Notes: generated by a model from the letters alone, not told the origin. A stretch of 64,000 nt of DNA from Abelmoschus esculentus (GCA_035048815.1 JAUCBN010000024.1:2106001-2170000); one strand, 5' to 3'; shown: positions 12,001-24,981, counted from the first letter of the stretch. Translations and numbers: made by a program.

Positions 12001-14006
12001 ATGGAAAGGCTTCTGTACTCTTCTTCTCCAACCCCTTTGGAGATCTCTCGAAAGCCCTCTCATTTTCTCTCTCGACTCGGTAGATTCGACTCGCCTAAAC
12101 CCAGTTTCGTTCCTTCACTTACTCGGCCACAACTCAGGCGAACCATCTTGGTTTCGTGCAAGGTTGATAATAACCCATCTCATTTTTCTTATCCTCGATC
12201 CAATCCTAGCAATGAATTGCCTTCACTGGGTTCTGCTCGAGTCGACTCAGCAAATGGGTCAACGCCCAGTTTCGATTTTCTCAAGCTTATCGCAATTAAA
12301 GCCTCTGCACAAAGAAAGGTATGGAATCTATACAAGTTTTGAATAAAATTCTGAAACTTGTGTTGAAGTATTGTATTGAAAGTTTCTTGCTTTGAATTCA
12401 GAGGTCGACTTGGTCAATACTTGAGTAAGGATTTCTAGTTATAAGGTGTAGGTATTATGTACGTAGAAAGTAAACTATTGATATAGGGACTATGCTGTTC
12501 AATGGTTACAAAGATGGAGTCTATTCTGGTCTGTTATTTTCATCGCTGAGAAGAGAAAATTTGATGAATCTTAAACAGGAAACTGGGTATTTAGCTTTTA
12601 TTACCTCAGTTTTTTTGGTTCTAGCCGGCACAATCAAATGGATATTCCAATTTGGACATGATTATTTATGCACACTTTGCAAATTTTAACCAGTCAGTTA
12701 AATAGATTAGAAGATTGGAGTGGAACCAGCTATAGTAAGTGTCTACATTTTTCGCATATTGTTAAATGAATTAGGTCTTGCTGAACTTTGTGCTAAGCCG
12801 AATAAGAGATGTTCGACTTCACTCGCTGTATCATACCATGAGCTGATTAAATTTTATTGCTACTATCATTACAACTAATGATATTGCTAGTGGTTGAATG
12901 TGGAATCTTTAATCATAAATAGAACTGAGAGAACTTGTGCATTTTGAAATTTTGATTCATCCACTATTGTTGACTAGTGTGATTCTGAGATCTGCGTGGA
13001 TGAAAGGACGTGCGGCCTATTACCATGAATGGATGTAATTTAATATGAAAAACCCTGTCGAAGATGCCATGCCATTGCAGTGGGATTCTTTGGTTATGCA
13101 TTTTGTCACATTCAGCATAGCGTTTACAGTTTATTTGGCATTAAATTCTATGTGAAAACTTTTCAGGCAATCACAGCTGGGACGTTTATGGCACTCTCTG
13201 CCATTATCATGTTCTTGATCCAACCAATTTTTGCACCAGCAGCTTTTGCAACCTTTCAAACTGGCGCTAAAGCCGGTGGAACTGCAGCGGCTGCAGTGGG
13301 GGGAAGAGTAATACGTGTTGGATTACTGAGTAGTGCGGTGTCTGGTTTCTTTGCTGGTTGCTTACACACCCTATCGGGGCCTGACCATCTTGCTGCTTTA
13401 GCTCCACTGTCTATTGGCCGAACTCGAATGGAAAGTGCTGCTGTTGGAGCTCTATGGGGTTGTGGCCATGATGCTGGTCAGGTTATTTTTGGATTACTAT
13501 TTCTACTTCTAAAGGATCGCCTCCACATTGAAATTATCCGGACTTGGGGTACAAGGGTGGTGGGCTTAACATTGCTTGTTATTGGGGCTATGGGTATAAA
13601 AGAAGCTTCAGAAGTTCCTACTCCTTGTGTTGCCTTAGAAAATGGCGAGTGTGATGTTAGCGTTTACGAGACAATTGAAAACCCAACAGTCGGGAAAAAG
13701 AAGATTGGTTTTGCTACTTTTGCCACCGGAATTGTTCACGGATTGCAGCCAGATGCACTAATGATGGTTTTGCCAGCCCTTGCTTTGCCATCTCGCCTCG
13801 ATGGTGCTGCATTCCTAATTATGTTCTTGCTTGGAACAGTGGTAGCAATGGGAAGCTATACAGTGTTTATAGGCTCTTGCAGTCAAGCATTAAAGGACAG
13901 GGTTCCCAGAATTACTGAAAAACTTACATGGGCTTCTTCTCTTGTAGCCATTGCTCTCGGAGTAGCCATTATCGTAAGCCAATTTTTCGGATTTAGTCTC
14001 TATTGA
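12001..14006 (+). CDS. High-affinity nickel-transport family protein, plastid-targeted (NiCoT/UreH-like)
   Basis: Two exons, 12001-12318 and 13167-14006, with a GT-AG intron of 848 bases, give 385 aa. Exon 1 encodes a Ser/Arg/Pro-rich N-terminus typical of a chloroplast transit peptide. Exon 2 encodes a polytopic membrane protein with about six hydrophobic segments. The motif HTLSGPDHLAAL (residues about 173-184) corresponds to the H-x(5)-DH metal-site helix of NiCoT/UreH permeases, followed by WGCGHDAGQ and GIVHGLQPDA, the other conserved His-containing helices. It matches the Arabidopsis family called 'high-affinity nickel-transport family protein' (At2g16800/At4g35080, from memory). Substrate in plants is unproven; Ni, Co or another cation is inferred from the bacterial relatives. 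The start is the first ATG and fits the transit peptide. Its 3' end faces the PIS gene. Confidence 0.9.
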
Positions 14007-14811
14007 TCTACCTTACCTTCCACCCAGATATTCACTCCAGATTATTTAGCACTTAGTGAAGATATTAGAATTGATATTCTGATTTATTTTCAGCAATATT
14101 TTATCTGAGAAGTATGTTTGCCAAAATTATCTTTCGTTGTTCCTCGTAAAACTTGAAAGTTTTCTTATATATACTATGGTTTTATATCGCGCTTCTCAAT
14201 CATTTGTCACGAGATCATTACTCTGTGTAAAAATACAATTTGTACAAAATTTGCTTTATATATACAATGTTGGATAAAGGCACATGCTCTACTGTGCTCG
14301 AGTGGTGCCATATTGTGCTTTAAACCCTGCTTAAACCATTTGTGGCAATTAAACTTTTAACATTTCCCCTAGGTTGTGCGTTCAATATCTGAGCAAAATT
14401 TCGAATAAAAATATTCATAGAATCATATTCAAGCACAACTAAATTAAAAATTAATCACTTGAACTTCAGCATCAAGACAGCAGAATCTACATCTCAAGTC
14501 TCAATCCAAAAGAAACCACAAAACTAAAAGAGGTTTATGATGCAACACAATTCAGCCAATGTTTAATACTCTCATCATCAACACCAACCTAAACAAGCCA
14601 TGTGATTTGGCATACGATGGCAAGCCATGTGATTCGGTTGCATCGATGATTTTGTAAAGCAGAAAACGTCAAGGATGCCTTCTCACCCTGAACAAATATT
14701 TATTTGGAAATTGGAATGAGAGTCACCAGTGTCAACATCTATTCCCTTAATGTAACTTGTATATGCACTAGATGCTAGAGACAAAGCTCGACTCTCGGAA
14801 ACTCAAATCAG
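14007..14811. other. Convergent 3' flanks of the NiCoT-like and PIS genes
   Basis: The two genes point toward each other across about 800 bases. No coding region is seen. This interval should hold both 3' UTRs and polyadenylation sites. A local near-duplication, AGCCATGTGATTTGGCATACGATGGC then AAGCCATGTGATTCGG, is visible around 14596-14640. Confidence 0.5.
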
Positions 14812-16790
14812 TTATGGCTTCTGCTTTTTTTCGGTGTCGTAAAGCACACATGCGTCTGCTGCTGTCTTCATCTGAAACCATCAGATAATAAGATCCAGAA
14901 CACACAACAGTTCAATGGGTGAGATAATCAAGAAAAATCAATAAACCCCTCAAGAATTTCATTGGTTATTTTGGAATTAACTAATACATAAAGTAAGATT
15001 TTTTTTCCTGTTTAAATTGGGAGACGATGGTGCTTCTATTGGAAACCAACTTGTGTTTTATCTTATATACCAACCTAGATAGACCATCTGAAGAAAACCA
15101 TAACCAACATTAAATCTAAATTGCCATTACAACAATTTGACAGGAAAACGGAATTAAATTAATTTTTACTAATGAAATAAATGCAAGTTCGATTAAGTTA
15201 TAAAGCATATGTGTCTACCTGTATAATATTGATGATCTGCTTGATTGAGCATCCAAATAAGCTTATACCAACAAGAATGGAAAGAGGTGAACCCTCTTTC
15301 AGGGTAGTCACTACAACCTAAAACGAGAAAAATAAAAGCAGTTAGAAATCAGAACGCGAAGGAATCCACTCTTCAAATGGGAAAGGAAGCATTACATAAG
15401 AATCCAGACACTTACATCCATCAAATCTTCAGTATGGTTCTTCGAAATAAGAAATAAGGCTATGTAAAGAACCTGTAAAACTCAAGATAACTTGATCAAT
15501 ATACAAGTACCGTAAACATGGCAATGCAAATAGATGGAATGGGTTATAAATTTATAATTACCTCACAAGCCACACAACAATAACCCATAAACATCCGGTT
15601 TCCATAGTAAAGCTTGAAAAGCCAATTGGAGCTGTCTTTCACATCTTTATGACTAGCCTTGCCCGCTAGAAATGAACTGCAATATAAATCTGAAGTGTTA
15701 ACAAGGAAAGAAGCAACCGAGTTTAAAAATAAATATGGAATGAAATATGTATTTCAAGGAAAAAGTGCTCGACCTGTACATCTGCAGCCAGTGGCTAGCA
15801 ATATCTAGGGCCAGCAAAGACAAGAAAACCAAACTAGGCCTGCATAAAAACGTGACAGATATAGCAGGATGCAAGTATATCAATTTGGAAAAATAAATAC
15901 AAATGAACGCATGGAAGAAAACTTACCTATACACTTGAGAAAGTATAACCAATAGACAAGCAGTGCTAATCCTGAATTACAGAATCGAGAAGAATCACTA
16001 TGTAGACAACTATGTACAGCAAACTTTCTACTGCCATTTATTGGAAAAAAAATACTAAAAATTGTGCTAAGGTATCCCAAAAGCTCAATGTCTATCACAG
16101 ATAGAGATAGTGTACCTATCTGTTACCATGTCCAGAACAGCTCCAAATGTGGAAGCTGAAAAAGAATCAGATTTTGTATCTTAGAGACGCCATTTCAACG
16201 TGACAAGCCTTCCTTTCTAACATCCCACAAAGAATGACAATTGAAGCAATTAAATTCCACTATGTACTATATTTGATCCTAAATTTAGAACATACATGCC
16301 ATCTTTACATTATTGCTTGGACTACTTTCATAGGTTTCAAACACAGAAAGAGTACAAATCATACCTTGGTTGAATTTGCGAGCACACCAACCATCCACAG
16401 CATCACAAACAAAGCTGCAATCTCAAATTTAATCACATTCAATTCTATAATTTCTCAAAAGCAGACAAAGCATCCTATGTTAGATAGGATTCTCACCTTA
16501 GAAAATAGAGAGCAGAAAAAAGTCTTTTGCTGGAAAAGCATATAGCAAAAGCATAGCAATTCAAAAGAATTCTTATATAACCTACAATCACAAAATGAAA
16601 ACACATTAAAAAAGCCTAAAATCCAAAGAACCCATGATGGAATTTTTCATGCATAACCACAAAAAAACTATTTAAACTCATAACCAATTAAGAATCCAAA
16701 AGTTGAGAAGAACTAACCAATAATATTGGGAATGTAAAGATAAACAGAGAGTTGGCTTGGTTTAGGCTTAGGTTTAGACTTGTTGGCCAT
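14812..16790 (-). CDS. PIS: CDP-diacylglycerol-inositol 3-phosphatidyltransferase (phosphatidylinositol synthase)
   Basis: Ten exons: 16790-16718, 16581-16497, 16414-16365, 16155-16116, 15971-15927, 15839-15774, 15676-15562, 15472-15416, 15317-15219 and 14871-14812, all GT-AG with matching phases. The product is 229 aa, like plant PIS (about 227). The enzyme joins CDP-diacylglycerol and myo-inositol to make phosphatidylinositol in the ER membrane. The CDP-alcohol phosphotransferase signature is complete: D57-x2-D60-G61-x2-A64-R65-x8-G74-x3-D78-x3-D82. Hydrophobic segments surround it. A 5' UTR intron at about 16809-16973 is predicted from CAAAG/GTAAG and TTGCAG sites. The C-terminus reads MKTAADACVLYDTEKKQKP, close to Arabidopsis PIS. 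Confidence 0.95.
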
Positions 16791-17049
16791 TGAAATTTAT
16801 AATCAAACCTGCAAGAAAACAATGGATTAAAAGAATTTGAGAGCAATAATTAGCTTAAATAAGAAGAAATTGGATCTGGGTACGACCTGGAAGAGCAAAT
16901 AGTTGAAGATTAAAGGGTGAAATGCGGATTTTTATGAAACAAATATGAATCTGAGAAATGTTAAAGCTCTTACCTTTGCAGCAAAAGCTTCACCGAATAT
17001 AATTTTCTTCAAATCCTTTGAACTGATTCCTTGCTTAACGATTTCGTTT

Positions 17050-18421
17050 TTGTTTAATCACACTTGGGAAAACAATAATCTTTAAAGTTTCTGGCGGAAT
17101 AATTTGCTAACTGTCATAAGATCTTTAAAGTTCATAAAATACGGTTCTTCGTCTTCTTTCATATCTGGCTCACTTGGCAAAAGATTATTCTTTGGGTAAA
17201 TTACCCAACTAATCCTTCATTTACTCTTTCATAAACATTTCTTATTAGATAATATTCGGATTATATAAAAATTATCATTAAAAAAATAAAAAAATCTAAA
17301 TCATCCGTTTAATTTATATAAATATATGTGATTTTAAAAAACTTATATCATATAATTTAAATTTAATTAATTAAAAATTCAATTTGGACTGCACAAAACC
17401 CAAATACATACTCAGGCCTTTGGGTCTTTTACTCTATTCGATCCGATCTAAAATCAGCGGTAAAGTTAGAATTTTTATATACTAATATATAATAAATTTT
17501 GAGATACGAAAATTTTTATATTATTATTATATAAATATTATTAATTTTATATTTAAACAAATTAAATACGATTAATTTTAATATTTTTATAAAGAAATGT
17601 TAATTTAATGAAAATTTTATTTAACTCCTTCAAAATTTTATACCATAATAAATCAAATGAAATCGAATAACGTTTAATCTTTATATAACTCTCCGATTAT
17701 CTAAAATTAATTTAGCCCAAATACTAAAGCATAATTATTATCTTAAAACTAATTTATTTATTTAATCAAATTATAAGATAAAATCTAATTAAATCAAATA
17801 AAGAAATTTTAATTCAGTTATTTCGATTTTGACCGGTAGAATGGTCGGTTCAATTTTATGATTTATTTAGTTAAATATATAAACTGAATTCAGTTTTTTT
17901 AGTATTAATTAATACAAGATATTAAAACGAAATTGATTTTATATTAAATTTTAAAATTAAAAACAGCAAAATAAGGCAGATAACAAGGAAAAATAACTTA
18001 CAAACCGTCGACCAATCTTGGCATTGTTCGTTATATACAAAAACTAATAAATTCGAGTTTAATATTTTTATTAAAATCATTTAATAAAATCAGTAATTTT
18101 AAATATTATATAATATCATATGTAACCTTCAATCCAATTTTCTGATTTAATTGTAATTTAAAAATTCGATTTTTTAATAAAAAAATTAATTAAAAAATAA
18201 ATAAGTGAAGATATTGAAGAATCATCTCAGAAAATTTCAAGCTTTAAGAAGGAAAAGGAAAAACCTGTCATATTTCCTGTAAATCTCTGTTCAGTTCATA
18301 TTTCTATTTCTTCTTCTCTAATTACACAATGTCCAGTCTAATACCACCTAGAAAAGGAAACTCATGAACATCCGTCATCTTCAACCTCAGATCTACTGTT
18401 TCCTGTGGCCTAGGAAACCAG
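17050..18421. other. AT-rich intergenic DNA
   Basis: The left part should contain the PIS promoter and first leader exon. The rest is AT-rich with no coding potential; the right end contains the 3' UTR of the RING gene. No repeat family was recognised with confidence. Confidence 0.5.
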
Positions 18422-19326
18422 TCAAACCACTGCCTCTATGCTGCCTTTCTTAGCTGTTCTACAAACGGGGCAAGAATCGAGAAAAACAGCGCAATCCCTG
18501 CACGAACAGAGGTGCCTGCATGGGAGGAACAACACGCAAGAGTTCCGATGGTAGCAGCATTTGCAGACCATCGTTCTTTCTTCTCTGTCGTCTTCTTTTA
18601 TTTGACCGGCGACGATTGGTTCTTTGTTGTCGCATTCGCAGCAAGATTCGGCATCGTTGACGCCGTTGTTGAACCGACAAGAAGCTTGCTCACGTAGCTG
18701 TTGGAGCCGGTTGTTTAAAGAGAAAACCATCGCTTCATTCTCATGAGCCACTCTCTGCCATGCCTGGCTCTCCATCTCGAGTCTTCCCAACAGGTTTTGC
18801 AGCTCGGTTGTTCTGTTCGTCGCCTTTGCGATCTCTTGGTCTTTCTGGTTGAGTAAAACACACGTCCTGGATTCTATCTTCTTCGCCAGTACTGCAAATT
18901 GTTGCTTTCTCTGTTCTTGGAGTAACAACCTCAGCCTCTCATTCTAAAATCAAACGAAACAAACAAAAAAAAAATTAAGAACCCCATTGAACCAAAAACA
19001 AGATCTTTGAAAATAAATCTTAACAAAAACAGTTTCTTTCTTCTACTAACCTGTGATTTAATGAACCGATCAATCTCGTTCCTCTGCTTTTCGACATAAG
19101 AACCCATGTTCTGGCTAAACATCACGGATTCAAGATTCTGGTTTCCTTGTTCCTGCAGGCTTTGTAGATACTGAAACTGCAGTTGTTGTACATGTGATAA
19201 CTGTTGATTGAAACCAGCACCAGCAGCGGTACCGGCACCGGCACCGCAACCATTGTCGATCAAATCAATAGCACCCGACACTGGAAACCCGATGTTATCA
19301 GCATACAACTGCGCTTGTACAGCCAT
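18422..19326 (-). CDS. BOI-related RING-type E3 ubiquitin ligase (S-RNase-binding-protein family)
   Basis: Two exons, 19326-19051 and 18943-18422, joined by a GT-AG intron, give 265 aa. The start is the ATG giving MAVQAQLYADN, typical of this family; an upstream in-frame ATG at 19374 is probably leader. The centre is Gln/Leu-rich and predicted coiled coil (about residues 85-165), containing the WQRVAHENEAMV block that characterises BOI/SBP1 proteins. The C-terminal RING, about 215-255, has C-x2-C ... C-x-H-x2-C-x2-C ... C-P-V-C (CKCC, PCRHLC, CRDC, CPVC). BOI proteins ubiquitinate transcription factors and act in stress, DELLA and cell-death control. A TATA box is at 19508-19515. Closest Arabidopsis neighbour by position is At4g35070 (from memory). 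Confidence 0.9.
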
Positions 19327-19507
19327 AATCTCCTTGATTCCTCCTTCAACCACTAAACCAAAACAAACAACCACTTAACAGAACCGAAAAGAAACAATCT
19401 TCTCTTCTAATCCACAGATCTCTCTTCTGGGATGGTTTTTGCAGTTGGTATGAAAGAAACTACCAGGCCATGTGAAAATAACCAGATGTTGCAGCGGTGT
19501 TGGTGTG

Positions 19508-19515
19508 TATTTATA
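19508..19515 (-). promoter_or_regulatory. TATA box of the BOI-like gene
   Basis: The minus strand reads TATAAATA inside CGTATAAATACAC, about 180 bases upstream of the ATG at 19326, implying a leader of about 150 bases. Confidence 0.55.
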
Positions 19516-19719
19516 CGAGAGATTGAGGGGTTGATGCCGGAGTGTGTGTCTAAAAAGAAGCAAATAGTGGGATTTGATTTTGATTCTGATGCCTCTGAAG
19601 TAACTGAAAGGGTTGAAAAGGAAAGAGGGAGCGCCTAGGATACTAGTTTCTGCCATATTTTTCTCGAAGACTGATCGTAGGAGGACACGTATGGAGGTGT
19701 AAGCATAGACGTACACATG

Positions 19720-21840
19720 CAGATTTTGTGACTAAACCCAGTGGATACTGGATATTTTGGGGGAAATTACCTATTTAGTATACCATTTTTATTTTTGTTT
19801 TTATACTTTATTTTTTTATAAAAATAATTTCTTATTTAAATATTTTGATTTAAGATTAAAGTTTGAATATTTGCAGTTAAACTTTAAGATATAAAAATAA
19901 ATTTTATAATTTACAATTTAATATTTAATAATTTTAGAAAATATGTGACAACTTTAGAAATTCTATAACTAACAGTGCATGGAATAATTATGTTTTAAAA
20001 TTTCAACCCTTCCCTTGCCTTTTTGACGTCAATGGAATTGAAGGCTTACCATGCATGCACCTCAACATTATTGTTGTAATTATTATTTAATTAATTGTTG
20101 CTAAAGGTAACCACAACTTTCCTTAGTAGATTCAGGTTGAATTTATATAACTTTTATTTTGTTTTTTTAATGTGGCAATGAATTTTTTTAGCACCCATTC
20201 AAAGAATTTGGATTGGTTTGTTGTGAAAGTGTCTAAGTTTGTTGTTGTAATTAAGATCGTAAATGATACGAGACAGAAAGTAAGGTTTTTGAGTTTGATT
20301 CGATTGAACTTGAATTTGGTTTAAGTTCTTAATGAGTTAAACTGAGGTACTTGATACCCAATTCAAAAAACTTGAGCTAACTCGAAAATATAATATACTA
20401 TTTTTTAACTTTTATAATTCAAGATGTAGATTTCGAAACTTAAAACCCTAAAATATGAATCTTAGACAAGCTTAAATCCTAAAATTTGATTCCTAAATTC
20501 TAAAGACAACAACCTAAAACTCTAAGCCCTAAACTGACATACTATACCTTAAATCTTATAAACTTGAGTTTACACAACTTGTGTATCAAAGTTTTTTCTA
20601 ACAGAACTTTAAATGAGACGTGACAGATGACAAGCAACTTGAGTCCAACACGATTAAAGACCGATCAACACTTGATGTGATTGGCTTGAATCAAGTTTGA
20701 ACTCAAATTGAGTTCTTAACGAACCAAATCGAAATCAATTTTTTAAACTCATTAAAAATGACTTAAATTCGACTCAAAAAATCTTATAAATCGAACTAAA
20801 TTCTATATTACTCAAACTCGACTCAGCTCGTTTATGTCTCCGACAGTAACTCCATGATTTTGTGCTTATCGGTTCAATTGACCCGGGATAACGACTGCCT
20901 AATCTCATATAGAGTAGTTGCCCATTAAAGGAATTTTAAATATATATTAGGTTTATAGGAGTAGGGTATTTCATTTCAAACAGAAAAAAGGCCAAAGCTT
21001 GATGGACGAGATTGAATTAATTAGAGCTGTGGCTATAGATTATGATGCAACATTTTAAAGGTAGAATCATCTTTTTGACCTCTAACTTTATTAGTCTAAT
21101 CATTTTAGTCCTTAAATTATTATTATGTCTCTTCCAAACTTATATTTTTTTTCTTTCAAAATATGTGTTAGTTTTAGAGTAGTATATATTAGCTTTCCAA
21201 TAGAGAATCTTCAACTGACATCCATGGCAGCAGACAAAATGTTTCTGGAAATATATAAATCATAAACAGATTTCTGGCATCGAGACTTCACAACTTCTAT
21301 CCAGGACCAGGACCAGGACCAGGACCAGGACCAGGAACATGATCTGTCACTCTTTGTCTCTGCTACACCACCACATGCACCAAACTCGCACAAACCCAAG
21401 AAATTCAACACCACCTCTCGAGTGGGTTACTTTACAAACTCACAAAGAGATCCTAAATCACGGAAAATTTATAAGATTATGAACCAAAAAAGAAACACAC
21501 TTCCCAAGGAAAAATGGCATGGACGCATAATTGAATATAGGAGTGGGGGAAAAGAGGGTGGTGTGGTGTCAGTTCAGCCAAAATATGGAATTTGAAACCG
21601 TTGTTTACGTTTGCAGGAAGCAGAGGGGAAACACGGTGGTGACCGGCACAGAGACAGAGGGAGAGCGTGGCTTGGCCCTCCATGTGAAAACACCAAGGGG
21701 TATTTTTTATTTTCAAGACCAATGCTTTAAACCTAAAGTTCTTAGCTTTGCTAACTTCACTTCATTGGACACAAGAGAAAAATAAAAATGGGATCTTTTT
21801 ATTTTCGAGTTTTTTTTTCTTCAAAATCCAACTCTTCTCG
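19720..21840. other. Intergenic DNA with an old repeat
   Basis: No gene supported. From about 20260 to 20850 there are many copies of TTGAACTTGAAT / ACTCAAATTGAGTT-type words in both orientations, which looks like the remnant of a self-complementary transposon. A CCAGGA hexamer microsatellite lies at 21301-21336. The 84-codon and 81-codon frames around 21477-21785 overlap on opposite strands and show no family match. Confidence 0.4.
21301..21336. repeat. (CCAGGA)6 microsatellite
   Basis: Six tandem hexamer units CCAGGA, followed by ACATG. It has no coding role visible here, although one minus-strand frame through it would read Ser-Trp repeats. Confidence 0.9.
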
Positions 21841-21847
21841 TAAGGTT

Positions 21848-22102
21848 GAGGGTAAATCGTGTACCTCTTTTATATACCTTCATTTGTGTCTCCGCTTTAA
21901 ATTAGAAGGTTTAGAGGTAGGAATTAAGGTTTAAGGTTAGGGGTTATGTTTAGTGTTTAGGGAATTAGAGACATGATGTATTTTTTAGAGTGTAGGATTT
22001 AGGGTTTAAGATATAAAAAATAAAGGTTAAGGTTTAAAATTTAATTTTTTAAAATTTTTCAATAGGGAGCATAGATGGAAGAGGTAAAGGATTTTTACCC
22101 TA
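21848..22102 (+). repeat. MITE-like element, copy A
   Basis: About 255 bp. The left end reads GAGGGTAAATC and the right end GGATTTTTACCCTA, imperfect inverted repeats that extend inward (ACCTCTT / AAGAGGT, TCTCCGC on the left). Both sides carry TAAGGTT (21841-21847 and 22103-22109), a plausible 7-bp target duplication. The inside is a GGTTTAGGGTTTA-type low-complexity stretch. Related copies lie at 23.6-23.84, 23.87-24.12 (inverted) and 24.98-25.21 kb. No coding capacity. Confidence 0.6.
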
Positions 22103-22359
22103 TAAGGTTAGTTGAAGGCTTACTTAAGCACAGATCAATAGCGTCACGAGATGTCTAAAATCGCACGTTCTAAATAAGTTAAACTCTAAATAATTCTTTA
22201 TGATCAATAAGATATATAAATTTATTTAACAATATTCTTTATTATAAATCTATTTATGCATTAAATTGGAATAGATGGGTCATCGTTTATTTCAATTTTC
22301 AAAAACCCCTATGTGAAGTTAAAACCAATTCAATATCCGACCAAACCCAAATTTGAACA

Positions 22360-22985
22360 TTTACACCAAACCCCATTGAATATCTTGACAATTCAAAACC
22401 CTCTGTTCAATTATACATATCCCTACAAGTACACAAGAAAAGATGAAAAGAAATTCATTGTTAAGGAAAAATGATCCCTCAACTAGTAGTTTTCTTATTA
22501 ATGTGCAAGACTTTGAAAGAGACGAGACAGTGATTCGAGGAGTTGTTGGTTTATAGCACCGAGGGGGCTGCTGCCTGCACCGAGCAAAGGGAAGTGGTAA
22601 GGTCCCATCCCTGTTGCTGTGACCCACCACCACCGATGCATTTAAAAGTCTCATCTTGTGACTGAGTGAGACTTTCAATGGCTGGCTCAGTGTTGTTTGC
22701 CCACAATTTGAGACTTGAAAATATGGGTACTTTGGACCAGTCACTGCAGAAATGGTGATTTTGAGGACCACACCCACCTTACCAACTGACGCTCTCATGA
22801 AATTTTGGGAAAGAAATAAATGAATAAAACCAAAAACGATGGGGTTTTGTAAGATATGGTATCAATAATAACTGCTTCAGCTTGTTCATATGACACCAGC
22901 ATGATTCATGCATGAACTGAAAATGATGGCAACGTCTAAACAATAGGTACAGCACAACCCTATCTGCATAGTATGAAAATTGAGA
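22360..22985. other. Unassigned region with an orphan minus-strand ORF
   Basis: A 145-codon minus-strand frame (22798-22361) is open but has no recognisable domain, and a highly hydrophobic tail derived from AT-rich sequence. Composition is mixed. I do not call it a gene; it may be transcribed non-coding DNA or a decayed fragment. Confidence 0.2.
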
Positions 22986-22989
22986 CATT

Positions 22990-23192
22990 TCGTTAAAAGT
23001 TACCAACAGAGTGATTGAGCGGTCAGTTCAAACACTAGTGTCAAAAGGGTTTTTAGAGATCACGAGTTCGAACACCAGCACAATAGGTACAATACAACCC
23101 TTTGACACTGATCGCTCAATCACTCTGTTGGTAACGTTGGTGTTCAAACTCGTGACTTTTAAAAACAACCATCGTTTTTTTAACCACTTATT
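22990..23192. repeat. SINE-like repeats, copy 3, inverted pair
   Basis: GTTACCAACAGAGTGATTGA at 22999-23018 is repeated as its reverse complement at 23113-23132 (TCAATCACTCTGTTGGTAAC). The box-B block CACGAGTTCGAACACC near 23061-23076 also has its complement GGTGTTCAAACTCGTG near 23139-23154. The minus-strand copy has the canonical block order seen in the other copies; the plus-strand copy has its blocks rearranged. This points to a nested or rearranged insertion. Confidence 0.5.
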
Positions 23193-23599
23193 TTTTTTAA
23201 GAACTAAGTTTGATATTTAGCTTCATGACTTGCAATAAAAGATGTTGCCATTATCTTCTAGGTTAATCTTTGTCTGTGTTTGTGCAGCAACCATACATTC
23301 ATGCTTCCAACAATTAACCATTAACTATAAATAATACAAAAAACAAGGCACTGTTACACGTGGAACCTTATGGAAATATATATTATATGTAATGATCCAT
23401 GGACCATGTTATAGGCTACATGATCAATATAATAATTGCAAAGACTAGATCCACTATTTATGCAGTTGCAGAATGGGATGGCAGTATTGAATATTTGGAC
23501 TAAAATTCACCCACTAATATTAGAGGGGGAACATTAGTAAATATATAAATAAATATCAAAAGTTCGAATCTTCTAAATAAAAAAAAAATTCTCCTGAAT

Positions 23600-24122
23600 C
23601 AAGATCGATTAGTTTATTTCAAGTGTAAATTATTTTTATTGGTGTTTTTACTTTAAATTAGCGGAGTTTAAGATTTGAAGTTTAGGATTTAAGATTAGGG
23701 GTGGTTGTTATGGTTTAAGAAATTAGAGATATGATATATTTTTTAAAGTGCAGGTTTATTTTTTTAAAATTTTTAACAGGAAGCATGAAAGGAAGCACGG
23801 TCAGAAGGTAGGAGATTTTTACTCATTTGTTTCAACATCTTTTTTAGGTGTTATGTGTGAGTAGAAATCATTTATCACCAAATTGTGTCTCCTTCTAAGT
23901 TTCTTACTAAAAATTCTTAAAAAATCGAATTCTAAATCTTAACTCTAATTTTCTACATCCTAAACCTTAAATTTACACTCTAAAAAGTATATTCTACTTG
24001 TAATTCTCTAAACCTTAACTGGAACTTTAACCTTAAACTCTAAACTCTGAATCTTAAATCTATTACTTTAAAGTAAAAACACAAATAAAAACACGATTAG
24101 AAGCGGAAGATTTACACCCTTT
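23600..24122. repeat. MITE-like copies B and C in inverted orientation
   Basis: Copy B (about 23600-23840, +) and copy C (about 23870-24122, -) share the family interior: TTTTTACTTTAAATTAG, then a GTTTAGGATTTAAG-like tract, GAATTAGAGATATGATATAT, and a right end GGAGATTTTTAC. Their reverse-complement arrangement gives a foldback of about 500 bases. Copy C ends with GAAGATTTACACCCTTTT. Divergence between the copies is high. Confidence 0.5.
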
Positions 24123-24980
24123 TATGTGTGGGTTTGGCCATGTTGTGCATGTCTCATGAAGGCAATAAATAAATGAGTGGTGGTGGCATAATAACCAAAA
24201 AGAAAAAAAAATGGTTTTTCCATTCTGTTTGCTATCTTGAAATGTCCATAAAAAAGTAAGAACAAGAGTTGGTTACTGTGACCCATGCAATATGTCAGGT
24301 TGTGGATTTCACATTTTTTCTGCATTGGAAACCAACACACGCAAGTCATGTGTCCTGGTGTAGACTCCCATGCCCACCCTCTCTTTTCTTTAATATTCCG
24401 GTTCCATGCCTGATTCTCGTGCAACTTTGACTGCACAGACGTGGATGACTCGAGATGCCATCCCTTGGCTCTGGTTTTTCTAACGTTTCATTAAGGCAAA
24501 GCAAGACGATCTGCCCCCTTGATCTGTTTCTAAATTTGACTTGTTCTAGGTTTCGAGGAAACTCACTTCCCAGACACACCAACGCAACAGCATTTGATCC
24601 TGGGTCGGTCCCCCTTTTTTGGTTGGGTCATGAGGAAGAGAGGGTCGTTGTTTTTTTTATCTTTTTTGACGTTTGAAAAATCAGACAACAAATCCCACAG
24701 ACGTACGATAAAGTCATGCATATCTCTATCTGGTCTGTTTTCAACTTTTAGAGATTGAATTGCAGACCAAAGCAAGTTTGGTGTTAACAAAAAGCACCTA
24801 TGAGCTTGCCCTTTTTATAATCCCATATAAATTATAAAGGGAGAAGAGCTCGACCGATCCAGAATTTTATATAATAAATATAAATTATTAAAAATATATA
24901 TTAAAAATATAATGGGTATAAAATTATATTATAAATAAAAAATATAAAAATAAAATAAAATTTTTAGGAGGTGTGGTTCT
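24123..24980. other. Intergenic, mixed composition, no gene identified
   Basis: This stretch is less AT-rich than its surroundings (24290-24780) and has short overlapping ORFs on both strands, which argues against any one being real. I checked for splice-linked exons and small-RNA hairpins by eye and found nothing I can defend. Confidence 0.35.
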
Positions 24981-24981
24981 A

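Noticed and set aside
22530..22600. IDA-like peptide reading APRGLLPAPSKGKW on the plus strand
   Set aside because: The frame is closed by a stop shortly upstream, with no ATG or signal peptide, and the match to the peptide family is weak.
22361..22798. 145-codon minus-strand ORF as a gene
   Set aside because: No domain, no plausible leader, and its tail is encoded by AT-rich sequence; kept only as unassigned.
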